Below are positions 44,000 to 52,134 of a stretch of 64,000 bases of DNA, piece after piece. A program made the translations under genes and the position numbers. The notes below the pieces were generated by a model. It saw only the letters and a list, made by a program, of their open reading frames with translations. It searched no databases and had not been told where the DNA came from. Where the stretch lies: assembly GCA_947498785.1 (NCBI GenBank), contig CANMLS010000012.1:1-64000 (forward strand). Direction: 5' to 3'. How positions within the stretch are numbered: the stretch's first letter is position 1; the number at the start of each line of letters is the position of its first letter. The stretch comes from an uncultured Aquimarina sp. (GTDB lineage: Bacteria > Bacteroidota > Bacteroidia > Flavobacteriales > Flavobacteriaceae).

Positions 44000-45061
44000 T
44001 TATTCAACTAACTGAAGTCCAGTTAAATTCAATATTCTAATATTACGTCCTTCGATTTCGATCAGTCCATCTTTCTTAAAATTTGATAGCGTTCGAATCA
44101 GGCTTTCTGTGGCTATTCCAGCAACACTGGCCAGGTCATTTCTTGATATTTTGATACTGTCTTCTGGTTTTTTGTTCAGAACCTGAGCAAATTGTAAGAT
44201 GGTTTGAGCCGTTTTTTTTCGTACCGAACTATATGCCATCTGTAATAGCTGTTCTTTAACTTCAGAAAGGTTATCAGTTAATAATTCCATCAACTCAAGA
44301 GAAATATTTTTACTTTTTTCCAAAATCTCTTTGAGATTGTTTTTTGATATTCCAGCCAATTCAGTGTCTTCAACTGCTGTAGCAGATTCTTGATATGGAG
44401 TATTATCTACGAAAGAAGAAAATCCTAAGAAATCATCGGCTTTATATAGTGCTGTTATCAATTCCTTGCCACTTTCATCCATTTTATGGCTTTTAATAAC
44501 TCCTTTTAGGATAAGATATATTTTATTAGAATGCTCTCCTTCTTTATAGATTGCTTCTCCTTTTTTAAAATTAGAAATCTCACCATGATCATCAAAAAAA
44601 TTCTTGAGTTCGTTTAGATTTCTAAATCCTTCTTCATCTTCGGCTTTTGTTTCAGTATTGTGATTTTGCTCTTCAAGAAGTCTTGAAATTATTGTTGCTT
44701 TGGCTAAACGGCTTTCTATTGCGCTTAACAATTCGTCTTCTTCAAAAGGTTTGGTTAAGTAATCATCAGCACCTAAATCCATTCCTTTTCGAATTTCTTT
44801 ATGCTCAGTTTTTGCGGATAAAAATATAAAAGGAATATGATTTGTAGTTGTATCATAAGACAAAGCCTCGAGGACACCATAACCATCGACTTCGGGCATC
44901 ATAATATCGCAAACAATAATATCTGGTTTTTCTTCTTTTGCCTTTGTTATCCCCATTTTACCATTTGGAGATGTAATTACTTTATAGTCAGAAAGTTCTA
45001 AAAGCTCTGCAGTATTTTCTCTTAGTGCAGTATCATCTTCTATTAAAAGGATAGTTTTCAT
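44000..45061 (-). CDS. Receiver-CRP/FNR fusion transcription regulator
   Basis: 353 residues. The receiver domain (1-120) has the acidic pair at 8-10, phosphoacceptor Asp52 (VCDIMMPEVDG) and Lys104 (LTKPFEEDE). A cyclic-nucleotide-binding-like domain (about 148-260) follows and a CRP-type HTH (about 285-340). In the recognition helix ATESLIRTLSNF, Glu319 and Arg323 match the Glu and Arg with which FNR/CRP read TGA half-sites. No N-terminal cysteine cluster is present, so oxygen would be sensed by the kinase next door. It is the likely master of the TGA-N6-TCA promoters here. Confidence 0.87.
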   Translation of the reverse strand: MKTILLIEDDTALRENTAELLELSDYKVITSPNGKMGITKAKEEKPDIIVCDIMMPEVDGYGVLEALSYDTTTNHIPFIFLSAKTEHKEIRKGMDLGADDYLTKPFEEDELLSAIESRLAKATIISRLLEEQNHNTETKAEDEEGFRNLNELKNFFDDHGEISNFKKGEAIYKEGEHSNKIYLILKGVIKSHKMDESGKELITALYKADDFLGFSSFVDNTPYQESATAVEDTELAGISKNNLKEILEKSKNISLELMELLTDNLSEVKEQLLQMAYSSVRKKTAQTILQFAQVLNKKPEDSIKISRNDLASVAGIATESLIRTLSNFKKDGLIEIEGRNIRILNLTGLQLVE

Positions 45062-45086
45062 CAGTTTACCTAATTATTATTGGTCG

Positions 45087-46313
45087 TTATGTATTGGTGG
45101 TTGGTATGGTTACGGTAAAAGTAGATCCTTGGTTTTCTTCACTTTTAAATATAATACTTCCGCCAAGATTTTCCAGGTGGGTTTTTACAATATTTAACCC
45201 AATACCAGTTCCTTGATCCAGTAGTGCATTTTCTGCTCTAAAATATCGTTTAAAAATAAAATCTTGTTCTTTTTTAGGAATTCCAATTCCTTGATCGATA
45301 ATAGTAAATGTAAGGATGTTATCTTCAAAACCTACTTCTAAATCTATAGTTGTATGTTCTCCAGAATATTTTATCGCATTGTTAATTAGATTTGACAAAA
45401 CAAGTTCCAAAATTTTTTCATCAAATTCTATAACATAACCATCAATGTCCTTAGGGTAATTAATCCTCTGTCCATCTTTAAGCAACATATTTGCATTATA
45501 AATCACTTCGTTAATTACTTTGCTCAAAGGAAAGCTACTATATTTGTAACAAACTTTACCGGTTTCTAAACGTTCAATTGATAAAAAATCATTTAGAATA
45601 TTATCAAGGTATTTTACTTTATTTTTGATCGTACCCAGATGTTTTTCTCTTTTTTCTTGTTGTTCTGTTTGGGTATATTTTCCTGCAAGTGTTGCTGAAG
45701 TAAGAATACCGCTCAATGGTGTTTTAAACTCATGAGAAACCAGAGAGAGGAACTTTGTTTTTAACTCATTAAGATCTCTTTCTTTTTCTAAAGCTTCTTT
45801 AGCTCTGGCTTCAGCCTCCATTCGTAACTTTACTTCTTCTTTTAATTCTTCAATTGTACTATGTAACTCTTCTGTACGTTCTTCAATTTTCTCCTCTAGC
45901 CTTACATTTAATTCTCTGATCTGTCGTTCCTGTTCTTTACGAAAAGAAATGTCAATCACTAGAGCCATTACATAATTATTTCCATAAATAGAAAATGGGT
46001 TTAATCCCGCTTCTACAGGAAATTTACTCCCATCTTTTCGTACTCCATAAATATCTCTTCCACTACCCATGGACCTTTTTTCTTTGTTATGCACAAAACC
46101 TTCAAAATGTCCTTTATGTTCTTTATGGTGTTCTCGGGGAATAAGAATATTTAATGATTCTCCTACCAATTCATCGGTTTCGTATCCAAATATCTCATTC
46201 GCCGATCCATTACATGCTACTATGACCTGATCTTCATTTACAACCACAATACCTTCAGAAATACCTTCTGACAAGAGTTTAAAAATATTACTTTGTTTAT
46301 CAAAAACCTTCAT
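45087..46313 (-). CDS. PAS-domain sensor histidine kinase, FixL-like
   Basis: 408 residues: PAS domain (about 8-125), coiled-coil linker (about 125-185), HisKA with SLVSHEFKTPLSGIL and HATPase (NLINNAIKYSG, DQGIGIP, GTGIGLNIVKTHLENLGG). No membrane helix, so cytosolic. Aligned to FixL by LIPREHHKEH...GSGRDIYGVRKDG, His66 and Arg86 fall on the haem-ligand His and oxygen-contact Arg, with the same 20-residue spacing. It ends 25 bases before the receiver-CRP gene and should phosphorylate its product. Confidence 0.82.
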   Translation of the reverse strand: MKVFDKQSNIFKLLSEGISEGIVVVNEDQVIVACNGSANEIFGYETDELVGESLNILIPREHHKEHKGHFEGFVHNKEKRSMGSGRDIYGVRKDGSKFPVEAGLNPFSIYGNNYVMALVIDISFRKEQERQIRELNVRLEEKIEERTEELHSTIEELKEEVKLRMEAEARAKEALEKERDLNELKTKFLSLVSHEFKTPLSGILTSATLAGKYTQTEQQEKREKHLGTIKNKVKYLDNILNDFLSIERLETGKVCYKYSSFPLSKVINEVIYNANMLLKDGQRINYPKDIDGYVIEFDEKILELVLSNLINNAIKYSGEHTTIDLEVGFEDNILTFTIIDQGIGIPKKEQDFIFKRYFRAENALLDQGTGIGLNIVKTHLENLGGSIIFKSEENQGSTFTVTIPTTNT

Positions 46314-46445
46314 ATAATTATTTGGTAGTAGTTGTTTATTGTAACTAGATTAATTTTATAAAAAGCATCTTTTACTCATAACGTCTCCTGCATAGTGCAT
46401 TCGCATCCTTAAGAATACACATACTATATATACATTGTAAGTAGT

Positions 46446-47351
46446 TTATTGATTTTTAAAATAATCCCAAGTTAATTTTGCTATTTCAGCAATTATCTTA
46501 CGGTTCGTTTCATCACTTTCTTTAGAATCACTAACCAGAACACTCAGATAGAAATAAGAATTGTCTGGTAAAAAAACAATCCCAATATTATTAAGCGCTC
46601 CCGTTAAACCGTTATCGTTTTTTCCTGAATAACCAGTTTTATGAGCTACAATAGTTTCTTTTGGCAATAACCCTCTAATACTTTGTTGACCTGTTTTGGT
46701 ACCTTTTAAAACATTTAGAAGAAAGTTATAACTTTCATTACTCAATAGATTATCAGTATTTTCAAAGAATAACTGTAAAAATTGGTTTGCAGCTTTTGCG
46801 GTAGTCCAGTTTTCATATTGATTTTGCCATTCAGCTTGCATTACAATTTCTGTGTGGACTATAGCAATGTCCTCAATTCCAATTTCATGTATGTATGACT
46901 CAACTTTGTCCGTTCCTCCAAGCAGTTTGAACAGCACATCACATCCAACATTATCACTCCATGCAACCGTATTTTTAATTATATCTGCTAAGGTTATTTT
47001 CGCTCCATTGGGATATTTTTTGCGTAGTGGACTCCATAAATGTTTATATGACTCCATTAACTCTTTATCAATTGAAACGACCTTATCTAAACTTAACTTT
47101 CCTTGATCAACTTGATGCAGTGCTGCTAACGCTAAATGATATTTAAACACACTCTGCATTGGCAAATGTTTATTCCCATTAATAGAAATTGTGTCTTGTG
47201 GATTGACACCTCTAATTGCAATTCCAACAGTGGCTGATTTATCTTCTAAGACTTTTTCTATTCTTTTTCTAAGGGCATCAATAGATTGTGCTTTGGTTGA
47301 ATAAAAAGTCATTAAAAATAATAGAATTAATGGTATCCCTTTTTTTATCAT
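46446..47351 (-). CDS. Class A beta-lactamase (subclass A2-like)
   Basis: 301 residues with a signal peptide (cleavage near TKAQ). All class A motifs are present: Ser67-x-x-Lys70 (SVFK), Ser132-Asp-Asn134 (SDN), the omega-loop Glu168 (HTEIVMQAEWQNQYENW) and Lys238-Thr-Gly240 (KTG). The omega-loop and SVFK resemble the Bacteroidota PER/CfxA/CblA group, many of which hydrolyse cephalosporins. It should be periplasmic. It is 133 bases upstream-wise from the kinase gene on the same strand, so may share its transcript. No regulator typical of beta-lactamases is nearby. Confidence 0.9.
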   Translation of the reverse strand: MIKKGIPLILLFLMTFYSTKAQSIDALRKRIEKVLEDKSATVGIAIRGVNPQDTISINGNKHLPMQSVFKYHLALAALHQVDQGKLSLDKVVSIDKELMESYKHLWSPLRKKYPNGAKITLADIIKNTVAWSDNVGCDVLFKLLGGTDKVESYIHEIGIEDIAIVHTEIVMQAEWQNQYENWTTAKAANQFLQLFFENTDNLLSNESYNFLLNVLKGTKTGQQSIRGLLPKETIVAHKTGYSGKNDNGLTGALNNIGIVFLPDNSYFYLSVLVSDSKESDETNRKIIAEIAKLTWDYFKNQ

Positions 47352-47533
47352 TTGTTTTTGCGGTGTTAATTACCAACAACAGAATATCTTTCTTATTGTT
47401 GTATTAAATTTTACCTCCAAAAATAATACAAACGATAATAAAAACTTGTACTTCCCATTTGTTATTAGCATTCTCTAGGATACTTTAACTGAAAATTATG
47501 AAAAATTCCTTTTACCAATCTCTTTTTTAAACC

Positions 47534-47576
47534 TGATTTATATCATAAAAATACTCAACATCACTTCCTAAATTTA
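47534..47576 (+). promoter_or_regulatory. FNR-type promoter of the TerB-like gene
   Basis: Box TGATTTATATCA at 47534-47545; -7 element TAAATTTA at 47569-47576. Leader about 24 bases. Confidence 0.7.
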
Positions 47577-47605
47577 TCTCACAAATTGATAAATTTTATA
47601 TAATC

Positions 47606-48010
47606 ATGACAACTGCACAAAATATAGGAATTACATTTTATCAAAATCTCGGAAAACTATTTTATGCCGTTGCTGCCTCTGATAAGGTAGTTCGTAAATC
47701 TGAATATGATACATTAAAAAAAATCGTAAAATCAGAATGGCTAAAAATAGATGACATTGAAGATGAATTTGGTGTAGATGCGTCTTTTCAAATCGAAATT
47801 GTTTTTGATTGGTTAGATAATGAAGAACTTAATGCTGAAGAAAGTTTTAAACAGTTTGAAACCTATTATCACGAAAACAAATCACACTTTAAAGATACTA
47901 TAAAACAACTAGTTTGGACAACAGCCAATGCAATTGCCGGCGCATTTTCTGGAAAAAACAAATCAGAGTTAATGATGCTAGGTCGGCTAAAACTACTTTT
48001 TGAACAATAG
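47606..48010 (+). CDS. TerB-like helical protein
   Basis: 134 residues, all helical: NLGKLFYAVAASDKVVRKSEYDTLKKIVKSEW ... IEIVFDWLDNEELNAEESFKQFETYYHEN. This is the pattern of TerB/tellurite-resistance-like domains, which carry acidic metal-binding positions in the first helices. The biochemical role is not known in most cases. Single gene under an FNR-type promoter. Confidence 0.7.
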   Translation: MTTAQNIGITFYQNLGKLFYAVAASDKVVRKSEYDTLKKIVKSEWLKIDDIEDEFGVDASFQIEIVFDWLDNEELNAEESFKQFETYYHENKSHFKDTIKQLVWTTANAIAGAFSGKNKSELMMLGRLKLLFEQ

Positions 48011-48114
48011 AGTGGTTAGCATATCAAAAAAAACACTTCTGGATGTATTCCAAAATGAAGATAAAAACAAAATACAACCGCACAAAATCCTTGAATCTAG
48101 TTTCGTATTCAAAC

Positions 48115-48157
48115 TGATTTTTATCATATTTTAAAAACCCTATAGTCTCTAATTTTA
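48115..48157 (+). promoter_or_regulatory. FNR-type promoter of the 48182 gene
   Basis: Box TGATTTTTATCA at 48115-48126; -7 element TAATTTTA at 48150-48157. Leader about 20 bases. Confidence 0.7.
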
Positions 48158-48181
48158 CCTTGAATTTAAAACATAACAATT

Positions 48182-48466
48182 ATGACACTTTATGCAAAAA
48201 TAAGCGCTGATTTTTCTGAAAACTATATAGGTTATTCTGCTTTGGCTATCATAGCCTCAACTTGTTTGGGTTCTATTGCTATTATGGCAACATTACTTAA
48301 TGGAAATGCACCTATACAAATGTTCCTTGTTTTTCTAAGTGTAGTAGTATGTAGTGCTCATAATGCTGCAATATTAACCGTTCAGAAACCAAAATTGGTA
48401 CTAGATCTTCTAATCACTAGTTTGATTATAAATTCTGTAATAATTATTGGAAACGGGTTTTCTTAA
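48182..48466 (+). CDS. Small membrane protein, 94 residues
   Basis: Three hydrophobic segments (YSALAIIASTCLGSIAIMATL, IQMFLVFLSVVVCSAHNAAIL, LLITSLIINSVIIIGNGF) make it a small inner-membrane protein. No family recognised. Its promoter belongs to the FNR-type set, so a role under low oxygen is likely. A strong terminator follows its stop by 22 bases. Confidence 0.75.
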   Translation: MTLYAKISADFSENYIGYSALAIIASTCLGSIAIMATLLNGNAPIQMFLVFLSVVVCSAHNAAILTVQKPKLVLDLLITSLIINSVIIIGNGFS

Positions 48467-48487
48467 TTAACACTTAATTAGTTTGAT

Positions 48488-48522
48488 AAAAAGGTGATTT
48501 TCAATAGAAAATCACCTTTTTT
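48488..48522 (+). terminator. Terminator after the 48182 gene
   Basis: AAAAGGTGATTTTC-AATA-GAAAATCACCTTTT with further T: a 14-bp perfect stem and U-tract. Confidence 0.85.
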
Positions 48523-48538
48523 GTTTTACTACATTTCC

Positions 48539-48581
48539 TGATCAATATCATATTTTTTGACCATACGCTATCCTATTTTTA
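48539..48581 (+). promoter_or_regulatory. FNR-type promoter of the DUF3298-like lipoprotein
   Basis: Box TGATCAATATCA at 48539-48550; -7 element TATTTTTA at 48574-48581. The leader would be about 15 bases, which supports the start at 48602. Confidence 0.68.
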
Positions 48582-48601
48582 TACTACTCAAAAATCAATG
48601 T

Positions 48602-49486
48602 ATGAAAACGTTAATCACTTGCCTTGTCCTGCTAAGTCTAATCTCTTGCAAAAATAAAACCTCTACTCAACATAAAATTGAGCAAACAGAAACAGAATCT
48701 CATATTGAGCAAAAAACCGAAGACACTACATCAATATTTTCTGAAGATAATCTGGAGTTAAATCAAGAAAAAACAAAGGCTATAAAAAGAGAGCGCTTAA
48801 TAACTGCAGAAGATGATAAGCCTCAATTACAAGAGCTTGTAATCTCTAAAAGTTTTTTCAAAGAAGAAGATCATTATATTCTGGATTACCAATATCCTTA
48901 TCTCAATGAAAAAATCGATCCCAAATACTCCTTATTTAATGACTACATCACAGAAAATTATTTAAACATAGAAAAAACAGAAAATCAGATTCTTGAGGAT
49001 AAAGAGCTTCTTTGTGATACCCTAAAAATTAATAGAATTAGAGATAAAAGAAGTATCGATTATAAAATTTATAGTGCAAAAAATAATCTCATAAGTGTAG
49101 TCCTTTATAAGGAAAATTATTATTCGGGAATGCTATATTCTACATATCTTTTTGATTGTGTGAATTTTGATCTCAACACCTATGATTTCATGTATTTTGA
49201 TGATTTTTTTCAAATTGGCTCAGAAGAAGAAGTCTTTAGTACTATAAACACTATCATAAAAGAGAATATCAGATCAGGAGAATTTTATTATGACTGTTGG
49301 GAGTTATCCAAAGGTGATTTTAAGGCGTATAAGAACAACTTTGTAGTTAATGATGATACTGTAGAATTCTACTTTGACGATTGTGTTATTTGTCCATCGT
49401 ATACAGGAACATACTCTATAGAGATTCCTATAAAAAAAATCATGCACCTCATCAAAAAGTATAATAATACTCCTAAAATTGGTTAG
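48602..49486 (+). CDS. DUF3298/RsiV-like lipoprotein
   Basis: 294 residues from the ATG at 48602; an earlier TTG start would lie upstream of the -7 element. Lipoprotein signal MKTLITCLVLLSLISC (Cys16), then a charged linker and a C-terminal domain (about 95-290) with YSGMLYSTYLFDCVNFDLNT, YMYFDDFF-like and YFDDCVICPSYTGTYSIEIPI, the pattern of DUF3298 as seen in RsiV-like proteins. These domains bind lysozyme in RsiV, but here there is no anti-sigma part. The FNR-type promoter ties it to the low-oxygen set. Confidence 0.72.
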   Translation: MKTLITCLVLLSLISCKNKTSTQHKIEQTETESHIEQKTEDTTSIFSEDNLELNQEKTKAIKRERLITAEDDKPQLQELVISKSFFKEEDHYILDYQYPYLNEKIDPKYSLFNDYITENYLNIEKTENQILEDKELLCDTLKINRIRDKRSIDYKIYSAKNNLISVVLYKENYYSGMLYSTYLFDCVNFDLNTYDFMYFDDFFQIGSEEEVFSTINTIIKENIRSGEFYYDCWELSKGDFKAYKNNFVVNDDTVEFYFDDCVICPSYTGTYSIEIPIKKIMHLIKKYNNTPKIG

Positions 49487-49571
49487 TTTTTCGAATTCAT
49501 TATTATACATTAGTATTCAAAATAAGCATAACACGCTACATCCAAAATCTTTGAACACAATATAAAAATTA

Positions 49572-49871
49572 ATGAAAAGTAGTTTTAATAATATAATAGA
49601 TTCGAAAACACCTGTATTGGTAGATTTTTTTGCCGATTGGTGTGGACCATGTAAAGTACTCGCTCCTATCCTCAAGGAAGTAAAAGATGACCTTGGCGAG
49701 AATATTAAAATTGTAAAGATCGATGTAGACAAAAACCAGCCTCTGGCATCAAAATACCAGGTTCTTGGTGTGCCAACTATGATTTTATTTAAAGACGGAA
49801 AACAATTATGGAGGCAATCGGGGGTACTACAAAAAAATGACCTTTTAGATATAATAAGTTCACATGGTTAA
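49572..49871 (+). CDS. trxA: Thioredoxin
   Basis: 99 residues with the active site W23-C24-G-P-C27 (VDFFADWCGPCKVLAPIL), the buried Asp in VKIDVDKN and the cis-Pro loop LGVPTMILF. Cytosolic, no signal. It reduces disulfides. It is 2 bases before the broken deoC gene. Upstream is no TGA-N6-TCA box; AATCTTTG at about 49546-49553 is a possible -7 element. Confidence 0.9.
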   Translation: MKSSFNNIIDSKTPVLVDFFADWCGPCKVLAPILKEVKDDLGENIKIVKIDVDKNQPLASKYQVLGVPTMILFKDGKQLWRQSGVLQKNDLLDIISSHG

Positions 49872-49873
49872 CA

Positions 49874-50520
49874 ATGAAAATTAATGCATACATAGATCAT
49901 ACTGTTTTAAAAGCTAATACCACAGTTAATCATATTAAACAACTTTGTACAGAAGCAAAAGAACATCGATTCTATTCTGTTTGTGTAAATAGTTATTACG
50001 TCACTTTGGCAGAAAGCGAACTCATGAAAATCGACATCAAAATAGCCGCAGTAGTAGGATTTCCCTTTGGAGCAATGGCCTCAAAGACAAAATTTATGAA
50101 GCAAAACAATGTATTGAAGATGGCGCACATGAGATTGATATGGTACTTAATATAGGGTTACTAAAATCTGGTTATTATAAGATTGTCGAAGATGAAATCA
50201 AGACTATTAAAAAAGAAATTGGAGGGCATATCTTAAAAGTTATTTTTGAAAATTACTACCTCACCGATAAAGAAAAGAGAATTGCTTGTCAATTATCTTT
50301 GAATGCTGGTGCAGATTTTATAAAAACATCTAATGGTTTTGGCACTGGAGGAGCTACTCCCGAAGATATATTACTTATGAAAAATGAAATACGTAGTAGT
50401 ACTCTCAAAATAAAATCCTCTGGAGGAATTCGAGATCTTAAAACAGCAAAACCATATATTAAAATGGGAGTTGATAGAATAGGTATATCATCCAGTGTTG
50501 CCATAGTAACTTCAAAATAA
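49874..50520 (+). pseudogene. deoC: Deoxyribose-phosphate aldolase, frameshifted
   Basis: Codons 1-74 read a normal DeoC start (INAYIDHTVLKANTTVNHIKQL, AVVGFPFGAMASKTK). A one-base deletion near 50094 then derails the frame. The correct continuation (IYEAKQCIEDGAHEIDMVLNIGLLKSG) is in the next frame and runs to the end, with the Schiff-base Lys in IKTSNGFGTGGAT. All parts are otherwise well conserved, so the lesion is recent or a sequencing error. Confidence 0.8.
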
Positions 50521-50543
50521 ATCAGAAGAACATTTACATTTTT

Positions 50544-50726
50544 TTGGAATCGCCAGGAAAACTCGAAGAAACCATTTTACTTTATAAAAATCAGATTTGT
50601 GCTAAATGGATTGCAAGCACTTTTCTATATGATCCTTTTTATTACAATGAAGTTAGAGAAATGTTGGCATGTACAGGAACCTATGATGATAAACTTGTTT
50701 GGGTATCAGTGAAAAAACCACTTTGA
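50544..50726 (+). CDS. Unidentified short frame after deoC
   Basis: 60 codons opened by a TTG, with no ATG. The text (ESPGKLEETILLYKNQICA, YDPFYYNEVREMLACTGTY, DDKLVWVSVKKPL) has real-protein composition, but I recognise no family. It follows deoC by 23 bases and ends before a strong terminator. It may be a small gene or the tail of a larger one that was lost. Confidence 0.35.
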   Translation: MESPGKLEETILLYKNQICAKWIASTFLYDPFYYNEVREMLACTGTYDDKLVWVSVKKPL

Positions 50727-50796
50727 ATATTGTACCCTTCCATTTTAAAACATTCAAATAAGAAGCGATCATTTTTTGTTTAGATAAAAAAGAAAA

Positions 50797-50844
50797 CCTC
50801 ATAAACATACTTCAAAAGATTAATTTTGAAGTATGTTTATGAGG
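50797..50844. terminator. Very strong bidirectional terminator
   Basis: CCTCATAAACATACTTCAAAA pairs perfectly with its complement over 21 bp around a 6-nt loop. It separates the thioredoxin/deoC unit from the convergent stress gene. No long T-run on the plus side, so it may also protect mRNA ends. Confidence 0.75.
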
Positions 50845-50863
50845 TCGCAACAACAATGGGGGT

Positions 50864-51703
50864 TTAAATTTTAAATGTTATTACTGGCTTATTTGCGTGA
50901 TTCACGATATCCTCACCAATACTTCCATTAAAAAAATGAGCTAAACCACGACGACCATGAGTAGGAATGGCAATGATATCTGCTTGTATTTTATTGCTAT
51001 AATTAAATACTCCACTTTCTACACTATAATCATTAAAGTAGACTACATTGTTGTACATATCCATATCTCCAGAATCTGCTTTGAATAAAAATTCTCTTAC
51101 CCTTTCTTCAATCTCTCCTGAACTTCTAAATCGTTCCCCAGGTAGGTTTATATATAATAAATGTACATTAGCTCCAAATGAGTTAAATAGTTTTATAGCA
51201 TTATGATAAGGCCTTATATTCTCTATCTTAAAATCACAAGCAAATACTACTTCTTTTATCCTAAAATCTTCTATTGGATTCTTAATTACTAATACAGGAA
51301 CATCAGCTGTTCTAACCACTTTCTCTGTATTCGAACCTATAAAAACCTCCTCAGATAAGCCACTAACCCCATGAGAACCCATAACGATTAGATCTACATC
51401 ATTTTCATGTGCTACTTCATTAACCTCACTAAATATCTTATAATTCTGAACAGTTTCTGTTACTTTGATTCCTTCTAGGTAATCTTTATCCAAAAAAGCA
51501 CTAAACCTATTTTCTGCAAGTTTCATATAATACATTGCTTCATTGATCTCCTGACCTTCATTTTTGGTCAATACTGCTTCGGATAACCCTAACATATGCA
51601 AGACTACAATTTCTGTATTTTGCTGTTTAGCTATAAGTGCAGCAACCTGTAATGCATATTCAGAATATTCAGAAAAATCTACTGGGACAAGAATTTTTTT
51701 CAT
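50864..51703 (-). CDS. Universal stress protein, two UspA domains
   Basis: 279 residues, starting MKKILVPVDFSEYSEYALQVAALIA. Domain 1 has VMGSHGVSGLSEEVFIGSNTEKVVRTADVPVLVI; domain 2 begins VVFACDFKIENIRPYHNAIKLF and, unlike the other paralogues, retains a good ATP-loop pattern (IAIPTHGRRGLAHFFNGSIGEDIVNHANKPVITF). It is a more distant member than the 26-31 kb set. FNR-type promoter in front. Confidence 0.88.
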   Translation of the reverse strand: MKKILVPVDFSEYSEYALQVAALIAKQQNTEIVVLHMLGLSEAVLTKNEGQEINEAMYYMKLAENRFSAFLDKDYLEGIKVTETVQNYKIFSEVNEVAHENDVDLIVMGSHGVSGLSEEVFIGSNTEKVVRTADVPVLVIKNPIEDFRIKEVVFACDFKIENIRPYHNAIKLFNSFGANVHLLYINLPGERFRSSGEIEERVREFLFKADSGDMDMYNNVVYFNDYSVESGVFNYSNKIQADIIAIPTHGRRGLAHFFNGSIGEDIVNHANKPVITFKI

Positions 51704-51733
51704 AATGTATAGTATTAAGTGTTTTTACAATGT

Positions 51734-51776
51734 CAAAATTAGAAGATGTAATCACCAATTAATATGATAATTATCA
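51734..51776 (-). promoter_or_regulatory. FNR-type promoter of the 50864 stress gene
   Basis: Box TGATAATTATCA at 51765-51776, perfect palindrome; -7 element TAATTTTG at 51734-51741, a perfect TAnnTTTG. Confidence 0.78.
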
Positions 51777-51808
51777 TATTGTCTAATTCCTATAAAACAA
51801 TTTATTTG
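51765..51808 (+). promoter_or_regulatory. Possible divergent use of the same FNR-type box (acylphosphatase)
   Basis: The box at 51765-51776 is symmetrical. On the plus strand TTTATTTG at 51801-51808 is a near-match to TAnnTTTG, one base off the usual spacing, 16 bases before the acylphosphatase start. Confidence 0.45.
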
Positions 51809-51823
51809 TGGTATCTTTCTATA

Positions 51824-52096
51824 ATGTTAAAACATTATAATATTACAGTAAAAGGAAAAGTTCAGGGAGTTTGGTATCGTAAAAATACTCTTGACAAAGC
51901 CAAAGAGCTTGATATTAAAGGTCTCGTAAAAAATCTAAACAACGGAAATGTATATATTGAAGCTGAAGGGAGCCAAAATCAGCTTAATTCGTTAATAGAA
52001 TGGTGCACTAATGGACCTGATTTTGCAAAAGTAGATGATATCTCTTTTGAAAAAGGAGATCTAAGGTTCTTTAAAAACTTTGAGATTATATACTAA
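51824..52096 (+). CDS. acyP: Acylphosphatase
   Basis: 90 residues from the ATG at 51824. It hydrolyses acyl phosphates. The active-site region GKVQGVWYRKNTLDKAKEL carries the catalytic Arg (WYRK), and the conserved Asn is in GLVKNLNNGNVYIEAEG. An earlier start is possible by length only, but it lies upstream of the likely promoter. Confidence 0.9.
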   Translation: MLKHYNITVKGKVQGVWYRKNTLDKAKELDIKGLVKNLNNGNVYIEAEGSQNQLNSLIEWCTNGPDFAKVDDISFEKGDLRFFKNFEIIY

Positions 52097-52134
52097 CTTA
52101 TTTATAACACTTTTTAATCAAATCATAAAATAGT

